Assembly (NCBI GenBank): GCA_003254905.1
Contig: QANU01067169.1
Span: 1-64,000 of the forward strand
Length of the DNA stretch: 64,000 nt
Source: Nissolia schottii
Lineage: Eukaryota; Streptophyta; Magnoliopsida; Fabales; Fabaceae
Direction: 5' to 3'
Shown in pieces: positions 12,558 to 22,600 of this stretch. Every line of letters starts with the position of its first letter. Position 1 is the first letter of the stretch. The translations under genes and the position numbers were made by a program. The notes beneath the pieces were generated by a model. The model was not told the DNA's origin and made no database searches. It saw only the letters and a list, made by a program, of their open reading frames with translations.

Positions 12558-12966
12558 GTCCGTTTGACGTCGGATTGAATAAAGGCTAATAAGACAAGAG
12601 CGGATAAGATAAGGACTGATTGGATAAAAACGGATATGATAAGACTTGATTAAATTTTAATATAGTGTTTGTAATGACCTAGGATAAAGGCGGATAAAAT
12701 AAGTCAATTTTCATTTATTTATTTATTATTATTATTATTATTATTTTATCGTTGTTACAATTATTATTATTATTATTTCTTATTTATCACACTTTTATCA
12801 AGTCTAATCCACCCTTTAGATTAACTTATCTATGAAAAAGATAGATAAAGAGTCGTTAATTGATTAACTTATCCAATTCGGTGTGTGCCCCAAACACTAG
12901 ATAAAACAATTGTAGACGGGATAAGCTTATCCAATCAGTCTAATCCAACGTGTCAAACAAATCCTA
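12558..12966. mobile_element. MITE downstream of gene 1
   Basis: The left end GTCCGTTTGACGTCGGATT matches the inverse of the right end, which reads AATCCAACGTGTCAAACAAAT. The imperfect inverted repeat is about 25 bp. The interior carries repeated 'ggataagat' motifs and an (ATT)n run (12726-12745). No coding sequence. Target-site duplication was not clear. Confidence 0.6.
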
Positions 12967-13299
12967 AGGTTTTCGTCGAGATTATGGTTAGATTTATTCT
13001 AATTAGTATCATGTGAATATTTGTATATATCAATTAGGAAGATTGGTTCCTTTTATAATCTATTGTAATTATCTCATAATGGTTACATATATACAATGGC
13101 TGAGGAGACTAATCCTCAAGCATTTTACCATATATTCTCTCTTATTTTCATATTCAAGTTGGTATATAAAGCAAGGTTTCAATCATAGTCAACCGTCACT
13201 GCGCCTCCTTTCTCTATTTCCCTGCGCCTATTACTATCTCCCTTTGTTTCCCTATTTACACTGCAATGTCAACCACTTCAAAAAAAATCTAGAGGTCGA

Positions 13300-14055
13300 T
13301 GCTCCTTGATTTGATCCGAAAATGTCATCTGGCAGTGTTTCGGTTACTATTGCAGCATCGTAACTCCAAGAGTACCTTTAATGGAAGGCAACAAATTAAA
13401 CAGAATCAAGTCTCCGTAACCATTGTTGCTCACACCGGTAATCCTACAATTAGTATCTCTCAGTCAGGGAATTGTAGAAGTCCTTGGATAATTGATTCGG
13501 GTGCCTCCAATCACGTAGCCGGTAATCGATCCCTTTTTACCTCTATTTCTTCACTTGTTTCTCCTTCATTTATCCCTTTAGAAGATGGTTCTAAAGTTCT
13601 TACCAAAGGAGTTGGTCAAATTTCATCCATTGAATCTTTGTCATTAAATTCAATCTTATTTGTACTTGGACGTCCTTTTAATTTGATTTCTGTTAAGCCA
13701 GCTTACTCGTTCTCTTAATTATTATGTCGCCTTTGACTCAAATTCCTTTGTTATACAAGATTGTAGTACCTGGAGTTTTCATCGTGTATCTCCATCATAT
13801 TATGCCTTAGTATCCACATTATCTTCTATGTTTATCCCTAATTCTATTAGTGAGGCACTCTCTCATCCGGGATGGAGACAAACTACGATTGATGAGACGC
13901 TTTCCCTTGATCAAAGTGGTACCTCAAACTTGGTTCTACTTCATCCTAAGAAAACTATTGTTGGATGTCGATGGTTATATGCTATCAAAGTTGTTCCTAA
14001 TGGAAATGCGATGGATACCCAACCTTTTTTTCCATCTCTGTGCTTATAAAAATGG
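13300..14055 (+). mobile_element. Copia retrotransposon fragment (protease and RT pieces)
   Basis: The left part encodes a Copia aspartic protease signature (WIIDSGASNHVAG), and the right part a Copia reverse transcriptase start (ISEALSHPGWRQ, VGCRWLYAIKV). Most of the element between and around these parts is absent. It is a fossil with multiple breaks and no recognisable LTRs next to it. It abuts a gypsy-type fragment of opposite orientation at about 14056. Confidence 0.75.
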
Positions 14056-14312
14056 AAAATGCTAAAGAAATCATTCAAGGTGGGAGGAAGATCAAGATGA
14101 TCACATAAAGCTTCAAAAGCTAGAATAAATGCCCAACTGTTGGGGTGGAGTTGAGAATGAGCTATTCCAGTAACCTCTAAGAAGGATAGCTCGAATTCAG
14201 TAAAAGGCAGTTTTAAGCCTATGACATTGAAGAACGACTCATACATGTACATGAAGGGAACATCTCCTTCATCGCACGGGAAGCATATTAGCATGTCAAG
14301 AGAAGTTGGCAT
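14056..14312 (-). mobile_element. Gypsy-type transposon protein fragment (PF04195-like)
   Basis: The minus strand encodes a short region with the phrase HPNSWAFILAFEALC, preceded by LKLPFTEFELSFLEV. This is typical of the 'putative gypsy type transposon' domain common in plant repeats. Only a fragment survives, cut at the junction with the Copia piece on its left. Family assignment is from recollection of the domain. Confidence 0.55.
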
Positions 14313-14457
14313 GGTTATGAAGTCGGCGGCGAAGTCTATTTCTCAGCTTACCCCTCCAAGTAAGTTGAAACAATTTACATGTTCCTCTTGCATGTCGATT
14401 AACATCATTAGAACTTCTTGCCTTATCCAATTATACTTTTCAGCATCCTTAGCATGA

Positions 14458-15892
14458 CATAGTTAACAAAGTCTAAAGGGGTATGGCTCTACCCATAATT
14501 ACCTAGACAACAAAAAAAAGGCCAAACGCTAGAAATGTGAGGACCAACATACGGTAATTGACACAAGTCAATTTGATATGGTAAAATCATAACATAGAAA
14601 TAACACACTATGTTTCCCCCACAAATCTATCACTAGCCTATGATGTATTTCTCAAAGGGAGTAATCATTCATCATATAAGCATTTATGAACCCTAACAAT
14701 GCTATTTCCAGAAAGGGATTTTTGTAGTTGCAGGAAGATAGTAAGCAATTTCATAACCCATAACAAATGTATTTGCTAGAAACAAAAAAAAAAAGTAAAA
14801 TAACCATCAATCAGATCATGCAGAAGCAAGTAATGCAAGCACTCTGTTCCGAAGTATGCACCTCGGTACACTACGGATCTTGAAGCTCGAGGATGGGATA
14901 AGGGCTCTGGCTCGATCAATCTCGGGACTCGCGTTGCGGTGGGTACCTGCAATCACTCCAACGCTCAAGTAAGCAAGAGTGCAAGTAGTATAGTGAATGA
15001 TAATTGGGTGATCTTCATACCTGGGGTGTGGGCTATTATATAACTGAGGGGGTTGAGGTTGCTCCGCGTATCACGACGGTGGGAGAATACTCGACCACGC
15101 GCATGGTGGGTTGTCCCGATGGTGCCGGGTTGGCTAACCCTGGGCAGATAAGATGAGCGGGATCTCAGGATTGCCTATCCGAGCATATTCGTGGCCGGGG
15201 ATCTCGGGGTGGCTTATCCCGAGTGGTTACACGGACGGGAATCGCGGACTGGCTTATCCTGAGTGGTTACTGAAATGCGAATCGTGGTGTGGCTAAACCT
15301 GGACAGGCAATACGGGTCCGCGGATATGGGCCTGGGTGGCCGGGTCGCTAGGATGGGCCTTTATGGCCCAGTCCGTAACAGGAGCCAGTCCGTAACACAC
15401 ACAACATTTTATTCCAGGTAAAAGAGGGGGGAAAGCAAAGAAAATACTCATAGGTGGATGAAGGAGAATAGAAACAGCATGAAGATTGGGGTTTGATGAA
15501 GTTTCAACAATGATGCTTCAAAAATCCAACGAATCACTTGAAGAAGAGAAAAGAACAAAGTTCGGAATAATGAGGGGAAGTATTTTCGCAAAAAATGGAA
15601 GGAGGAATTGTGGGCATTCGAGTGGATGGAATTCGAAAATGGGGAAATTATAAAACTTCCTTGAGAAGTTAGCGCGAATACAAAATGTTCCAGGGCAATT
15701 TGGTAAAAGCATCAATAAAAGAAGGGGTAAAAAGAGGAAACTGAAGCCTGCTATAGTCACATCAAACCTCAGTTCCCTAAAAAAGTCATGATGGGTGTGC
15801 ATATGGTAAACATGTCAGGATCTTATGATATTTGATTTAATTCAAGATAACTCGGCATGTGCTTTACAAACACATGTTGACTTAGGGGCTTA
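14458..15892. mobile_element. LTR-derived, partly GC-rich retroelement region
   Basis: No host gene is visible. The stretch 14860-15400 is much richer in GC than the rest of the window and contains phrases such as 'gatgggcctttatggccc', typical of long plant gypsy LTRs. It includes a short-period tandem array at about 15115-15315, listed separately. Orientation and exact ends are not resolved. This is a fossil. Confidence 0.5.
15115..15315. repeat. Degenerate ~40-bp tandem repeats with hairpin-like cores
   Basis: About five units of roughly 40 bp follow each other. Each carries a core like GGTTGGCTAACC or CGGGGTGGCTTATCCCG that can pair with itself, and most share a 'gagtggtta' or 'gagcat' tail. 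The array is GC-rich in an AT-rich setting and probably belongs to the U3 part of a retroelement LTR. Confidence 0.65.
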
Positions 15893-16427
15893 TGTTACGG
15901 ACTTAACCTAGTCTTGATTTACAACTCTTGATATTGAGATATATAAAGATGCACGACATATCATGTCGATATATCCCTTATCACATCTCGGGACAACCAA
16001 TCTGAGTACTAACTATCACAGGATTGTCTGGTTTAAGAGCAGTGACCGTTACATAATAATAAATGTCATAAATAGCCACTCACACATTGATAACAACGGT
16101 TCTACGTTTCAATAACCTCATCAAGGCTTCAAAACAACTCATTTACATTCCATTATGAGCTGTTACACACATTAGCTATCTACGAACGGCTATGCACATG
16201 AACAAGCTATATAAAGCAAAGACACTACATATAAGAGGTGCATTTTTTTTTCATTTTTTAATACTAATATACAATAAACACTTACTTAAGTGTCAGAGTG
16301 TCTTTTGCAGGTATCCCATCATCGTTTGATTCTGATCAAAATTGAAGACTAAGTTCTTCATCTCAAGTTCCCGACTTGTATCAAGGACCGAGTTACGAGT
16401 CATCTTAGTATTGACTGAATAGTTCGT

Positions 16428-16431
<4 letters not shown>
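15893..16431 (+). mobile_element. LTR of a gypsy-type retrotransposon
   Basis: The block begins TGTTACGGACT and ends AGTTCGTAACA, so its tips are inverted copies (TGTTACG and CGTAACA). It is preceded by a purine-rich 'gacttaggggct' like a polypurine tract. Inside is 'gtgtcttttgcaggta', a phrase common in Tat/Ogre-like plant LTRs. The flanks do not show a clear 5-bp duplication. This is a fossil. Confidence 0.6.
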
Positions 16432-16468
<37 letters not shown>

Positions 16469-17080
16469 AAACTTAACTGTAAGTGGATCATGTGATTATT
16501 ATTTTTCTATGTTAATATTCAAATCATGTGAAATATTTACTTGGCATAAATATTAACTCCGGATTAAATCATTATATATACTCCTCAAATTAAGGCAAAC
16601 TAGCTAGGACGGAAAAACTTAATAAAATTAAAAAAAAAATTGTCTTTCTGAATTGACTGGTGAGGTTGAACAGATATGAAAGCGGGGAAGGGTCCACGTA
16701 GAAATTATTGGCTAACATCGGCACATGCATGCATTCTTGAAGAAAAACGTACCGGTGAAATAGAACTCAAGCAAAGATTTTTCAAAAGCACTTTAATAAA
16801 GAATTAAGTTGGTGGGGGTACTGTGCCAATTTAGAGCTGCCACCAAACTGATCCCAAGACTTGTCGTTTCCAAGACTTGTCGTTTCTTTGGAAATTAATG
16901 GCCAAGCTTGTAAGAGTGTCCCCTTCATTTTGTCATTATGGGCACAAGAATTTAAAGAGATACAAGTCAAGTCGTGTGTACGTTTAGATAAATTTCATAT
17001 CAATTAAATAACTCTCATTCATTCATAGAAAATATTCCATTGGCCTTAAAATTTTCAAAGTCGGTAAATTTGTTATTTGG
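16432..17080. other. Intergenic, AT-rich, no gene seen
   Basis: It starts with a (TA)n run (16432-16462) and continues with AT-rich sequence. A 16-bp phrase 'aagacttgtcgtttcc' is nearly repeated in tandem at 16857-16887. Nothing coding is recognised. Confidence 0.6.
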
Positions 17081-17418
17081 TGTTAGAATATCACATTATT
17101 TAAAGATAAAGCTTAAATAATCTTTATAAAATTAAGGTAATCCTCACCTGTTGAGTTAGTTTTTGGAGTTGAGTTAGGTGACTCAATTCTTAATATAATA
17201 TCAGAATCTATCCTAATAAAATTGTCAATGACCTCACCCAATGATGTTCATTCATGCAAACTCTACGTCTCAGATGTTCAGTCTTAGGCGTGAGGGGGGA
17301 TGTTAGAGTCTCACATTACTTCGAAATAGAGCCTAGATAGGCTATACAATATCAAGGCAATCCTTACCTCTTGAACTAGCTTTTAGGGTTGAGTTTGGCT
17401 ACTCAATTCTTAATAACT
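17081..17418 (+). mobile_element. TRIM (miniature LTR retrotransposon) with perfect target-site duplication
   Basis: Two direct repeats of about 115 bp (17081-17194 and 17301-17418), both starting TGTTAGA and ending near 'actcaattcttaata', flank about 105 bp. The inner part begins with 'atatcagaatct', a decayed initiator-Met tRNA primer site, and ends with 'gcgtgaggggggatg', a polypurine tract. TTTGG is duplicated at 17076-17080 and 17419-17423. No coding capacity. The LTRs differ noticeably, so it is not young. Confidence 0.8.
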
Positions 17419-17423
17419 TTTGG

Positions 17424-18160
17424 GAGAGATGGTTATTGAGATGGTAACAAGCTACTATGATCAAGCGGTCAATGGTTTGATCTTTCAAGATCCCCATTTC
17501 AAAAAAAATATTCATGTTGCAAGCTAAAAGATCTCTTGCATGAGGGGTGTGTAAATATATGTAATATAAAATAATTAAAATTGTCTTCTCCTATCATGTC
17601 TAATCAGGTTTCAAGAAACATGATAAGTTAATATGACAATCATATGATAAAAATACATAAAACTGTATGAACTTATATTATCCTATGTTACACCAAACAT
17701 ATAATAAAAACTAATTTTATAGTATTAATTAAATACTATCGAGTCTGACCTTAACTTCATTTCTAATTAATGAGAGATTTTTTTTATACATTTCCCGTTG
17801 AAATCCAACGTAACTGAAAGTGAATTTTTCTTATGTAAAATCTTGACATATATGTAAATTTTTATAATTAGTTATATTATCTTCTAGGATTAAGATTAGA
17901 ACATAATTTTTTAATCAATAATAAAAGTTTATTGTCATGTGAAATTATCACATGATAATAAGGGGGAATATTGCGTATTACGATTTTATTTTTTAACTAT
18001 GTAAAAGTCTAACAATGTCTCCAATTCCATTTGCTCATCTAAATTATATAAAATTACACAAATTGGAAATTTCTTATGAGTTAACTTCGTTGTACATATC
18101 CTGTTTATGGTCTTCAATATGTATTTTTAAGCAATACTAACAATTCATTTCCTCACAAAC
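17424..18160. other. Upstream intergenic region of gene 2, no gene seen
   Basis: Very AT-rich sequence between the TRIM and the TATA box of the upstream first exon of gene 2. It probably holds the distal promoter, but I recognise no specific operator. Confidence 0.5.
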
Positions 18161-18161
18161 A

Positions 18162-18171
18162 CTATATATAT
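18162..18171 (+). promoter_or_regulatory. TATA box of alternative exon 1a (gene 2)
   Basis: CTATATATA lies 56-65 bp upstream of the ATG at 18227, followed by a CT-rich stretch typical of plant transcription starts. The leader would be only about 30 nt long and contains no upstream ATG. Confidence 0.6.
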
Positions 18172-18226
18172 CCTTTCTCTCTCTCTATACTCTTCTCTTT
18201 GCCAAATATATTATTCTTCAGCAATC

Positions 18227-18335
18227 ATGAACAGTATGACTTCACCTCGTAGTTTCTTCCTCCTTTTCCTTCTTGCTGCCCTTTGCCTTTCCTCTTTAGC
18301 TTTTGGAGCCACCAGTACTCTGCCAGAAGATGAAG
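18227..18335 (+). CDS. Exon 1a: alternative or orphan signal-peptide exon of gene 2
   Basis: The exon encodes 36 residues: MNSMTSPRSFF, a hydrophobic leucine-rich core, then a GATSTLPEDE end. It stops after one base of the next codon at GAAG/GTACGC, the same phase and donor context as exon 1b (19583-19673), which ends ...GATLLEDE. It could splice in frame to exon 2 at 19926. No second exon is present between 18336 and 19582, so either it is an alternative first exon of gene 2 or the only surviving exon of a lost gene copy. Confidence 0.7.
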
Positions 18336-19239
18336 GTACGCATGCACTCGAACATCTTACACCATGGATCATTAATTAATGGATTTATATGTATAGCTGT
18401 AATCTGGTGTTATATACTTTTTTATATTTCATAAATTTTGATATATTATTAAGGGAATAGATCCTCTGGTCATGTCAAAAATTGTGATGTTGGGTCATAT
18501 GAAGAGAAGAGAGAAAGACAAAGAATTCAAATTAGTGGAATCCTCTTAAAATTAATAAGACTCAATTCAAATGTTTATATTTTTCTCTCTCTTAACATGA
18601 CCGAACATGGCAATTTTTAATATGAGATGATTTATTTCCTATAATTAATGACAAATACTTGAGAGTCATACTTTTTAGCCCAACTTATCATCTTACTTTA
18701 TGTGTCATACAATACTCAAATCTGAATTTATCTCATTATTTTTAATTTCAAATTTTGAGAAGTGTACGAATGAGGCGAGTAGAAGAATAAATTAAGCTAA
18801 AAAGTATGACTCATGAGTCATGGACTTCTTATTATTAATTAGTGTAAAATACTTCTTCCGTTCCATATTTTCTGTCACTGACAAAATTTATAAGGGATTA
18901 AAGACAAATTTAACCTAAAATAAATTTTTATTTTTATACAATTATTACTCTCTTTATATCCACTATACTAATAAATATTCTAAATAAAAAATAATAATAT
19001 CTAGATATTATAAATAGATATTTTAAAATTTCAAAAATAAAAAACGGACAATTAAAACAGAAAGGAGTATTAAATAATAATTTGTTGTTGTATCACCACT
19101 AATCCCTTCTTCTCTCTTGCATTCAATNTCTTTGTTTTACTCTACTTCATTGAATTCGTTCCATTATACGTGCCAATTTGAGATATGAATATACCTACTT
19201 AATATTTAAATCAAACCCATCAAAGTCAACAACCTTTTA
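18336..19239. other. Spacer between the two first exons, no gene seen
   Basis: AT-rich sequence with one assembly N at 19129. No exon 2-like sequence occurs here. It must contain the promoter of exon 1b at its right end. Confidence 0.6.
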
Positions 19240-19240
19240 C

Positions 19241-19250
19241 TATAAATAGA
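19241..19250 (+). promoter_or_regulatory. TATA box of exon 1b (gene 2)
   Basis: TATAAATAGA is a near-consensus plant TATA box about 340 bp upstream of the ATG at 19583. It implies a leader of roughly 300 nt, which would contain an upstream ATG at 19462. Confidence 0.6.
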
Positions 19251-19461
19251 GGCAAATGTTAGTAAAATATTGGCAATTTGAGGAAGAAAGTTAATAAACA
19301 AATTAATAAACAAATAATTACAAACTTAATCTACGGCACATATTTTGAGGTTTGAAAACGCGCATCCTTCTTTTCTAAGACAAAATTTCATTCACATAGT
19401 TAAGTAAAAGTGGCAACAGTTTGAAGCAATAGCTGGCAAAGCAAGTCTCTCAAGATCTATA

Positions 19462-19698
19462 ATGTACTTCCTATCAAAACCCCTCTCTCTTTCTCATACT
19501 ACTCGATTACTAATAGCTTTCAAATCTGAAAGCTTCTTCCAGCAATCAGCATCATCATCATCATCATCATCATTAATTAAACATGAGTACTTTCCCTCCA
19601 CTTATCCACCTTGTACTTCTTGGTTCTTGCTTCACTTCTCTGGCTATTGGAGCCACTCTGTTAGAAGACGAAGGTACGCACGCATTTCTCATGTATGA
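19462..19698 (+). other. Upstream ORF overlapping the start codon of gene 2 exon 1b
   Basis: An ATG at 19462 with A at -3 opens a 78-codon frame that runs across the main ATG at 19583 in another frame. If the transcript is spliced at 19673, this frame meets a stop within about eight codons of exon 2. A start codon of this kind would be expected to lower translation from the main ATG. The peptide resembles nothing I know, and the transcription start is inferred from the TATA box only. Confidence 0.5.
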
Positions 19699-22600
19699 GA
19701 AACTATTGTGTTCCTAAAACATCATACAAAATATGTTTCAACTATAAATGGTGGGCTCTTCAGTAAAATTAGAAGGTTAAAATGTCATTTACTATATAAA
19801 CACTCATCATAATGCTTTAGAATCATACACAATTTTCTCTCTATATCATGTATATAACAATTGAATACGTGATATTACAATGCATCTCTAATCTGAAGTT
19901 TGTTTATAATTTTTTTTATATATAGTGGAAGTTATGAAGGAGATAGGTAAGATAATTGGGAAGAAGGACTGGGACTTCAGCGTAGATCCATGCAGTGGAA
20001 AAGGAAACTGGACATCTTCTGTTCAAGTGAAAGCAATGGTCAATGCTGTTACCTGCAACTGCTCTTTTGCCAATGGCACTGTCTGCCATGTTGTTAGCAT
20101 GTATGTCTTCTAAACACTTCAATGTGCTCTTCTGTGTCTCTGTACTCATTTTTTGTGGTGGTTATTACGGTGTCTCACCTCTTTAGTATTATTCAATGGT
20201 ACCCCTTTCTTCTTCAAAAATCGGCACTACAAAATTACGAAATGTGTCCTGGCCTACTTTACTAACCAACTTTTGCAAAATTGCACACAAGTCCATACAC
20301 AATTTTTGTTTTGCAAAATAGTCTATTTCTCTCTCAACCCCATCATTCTTCCTCTTCCAATTTGTCCATCATTCTTCCTCATCCAATTTGTACCTCTTCA
20401 TTCCCTTCTCTTTAGAAGCCTTCATCAACATGTGAAATCTCAACTTCCTTTTGAATAAAATAAGAGAGAAAATTAATGAGGCCACTTGACCAAAAACAAA
20501 ACCATGATGTAAGCCCTTCAATTTTTATCGCCCCCGCTCCTAACCCTCATTCTCATTTTCTCAGCTAACTCCACATCATATATATAAAAGAACCAGCTTA
20601 CAGCTTACATAGTTGTTAATTTGAAAAAAAAAAATGGAAATGAAGGAAAGATGCAATGGAGGAAGGACTGAGAAAGGAAAATTTTAGCCATGAACAAGTC
20701 ATACCATCAAAATAATAGAGAATCAAATAGGAGGCTAGATATATAACTTTTTAATTTATGATTAACCATTACCAAATCATGAATGATTATACAACAAGAA
20801 ACGAAAAAAGAACAAAGAGTCTAAACCCCAAAAAAATTGAAAATTAAAAATTAAAATCACAACTATATATTATTGAACTATAAAGTAATATACATATATA
20901 ATAAAGTATGACATAACAACTAAGTTTCATGCATTAATGTATATTTATGATATTTCTTTCATTCATTTTATATTAACGTTAACATTATTTAATGTCAATT
21001 ATAAATACAATATTTAATCATGTTTAGTTACTAATAATATTGTTTATAACATATTTTTTATGTATGTAAACTTGTATGAGTTTGCGAATCAAGCTTATTG
21101 AGACTTCATAATTTTACTTAAACTCTCAAGTTTGATAAGCTTAAGTGTCATGCTTGCGTAGACACTCATTGTTACATTCTGTCAAGATATATATATTTTT
21201 TTGACAAATAGAAAAAATATACGGAAAACATTTTGTCTATCTAAATTAAGAGTTGCATGAGCCTTTATTACCCGTGTTGAGCCCAATTCACCCAAGTCCA
21301 ATAGCCCATAAGCCCAGTACACGAGTTACACAAACTCGTTGTAATCATTTTCTAACGATAAATGTTTTATATTCTAATCAAATTTAATGAACCACGCTCG
21401 ACAAAAATACTTTTTCTATTTTACCTCCCAAAATCACAAGTGTTAATCATACAAATTGTTTGGAGTATTGGTAGAAACCACAGGACGATATTGTACGAGG
21501 ATATATATATGATTACTCTTTTCTAATTCTTGGTAATGATTTTCATATTTGGAACAAATAAACATCATACAGTGTTCTGAAGTCACAAAATCTTGCTGGC
21601 AAACTCCCAATGGAGCTAGCGAAGTTGCCTTACCTCCAAGAAATGTAAGTACTTTTGAAAACCCTCAGCTCTTCCTTTGATCAACTAAATTTGCATGTCT
21701 TTGTCATCACTCATCAATCATCATCATCATCATCATCATCATCATTCACTTCTTTAATCCTCTCTCTTTCTCTTAATTTTGTTACAGTGACCTCACCCGC
21801 AATTACCTTAATGGCACAATTCCTCCACAATGGGGCTCCATGAAACTTGTCAACATGTACTCTCTCTCACTCATCCTTTGTCACATTATTAGTTTTATTT
21901 TTTTAGAAATTAATTTAAATGCACCGATATTTGTTGTTATTTATGAGGATTTTGAGGCCATGAATGAAAAAATATTCTTGGACATTCTTAAAACACATTC
22001 AAAGTTTGCTTTATAATTTTATTTACCATTTATTATTTAGTTTATATATATATATTTAAAGTTTTATAAATCAAAATAATGATAGATCCTTAAAAAAAAT
22101 ATTAATGATAGATAACATTCTTAAAACACACATTAAATATGTTATTAAATGTGCTTCAAAAGTATAACAAATAGTAACTTGAAATCATGACAATTTAAAA
22201 CTCTTTAAATTTCGCAGCTTGAAATTAATTGTGCATATTTCTTCGACTTTGTGGCAGTTCCCTTCTTGGGAACCGAGTAACAGGTCCAATTCCAAAGGAA
22301 CTGGGAAACATCACTACCCTGAAAAGTTTGTAAGTTGCCGGTTATCCACATAGAACTTCTTATTTCTCCAATTATAATTTCCTGAAATTTTTCTGAATTA
22401 GTAAAAACTTGAAATGCATAGGGTCCTTGAGTTCAATCAACTCTCCGGGGAGCTTCCTCCAGAGCTTGGGAATCTTTACCAGCTTGAAAGACTGTAAGCC
22501 CTTCTATAATTTGGCAAATACTCTTGGTTTTAAACATAGTTATTTAAACCCGGCCCAGTGGTTGACTCAGCTACTCCGTCAGATCACTGAGTCACGGGTT

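Noticed and set aside
13941-14055. C-terminal half of the minus-strand PF04195-like frame
   Set aside because: This part is antisense to the Copia reverse transcriptase fragment and has no resemblance to the domain.
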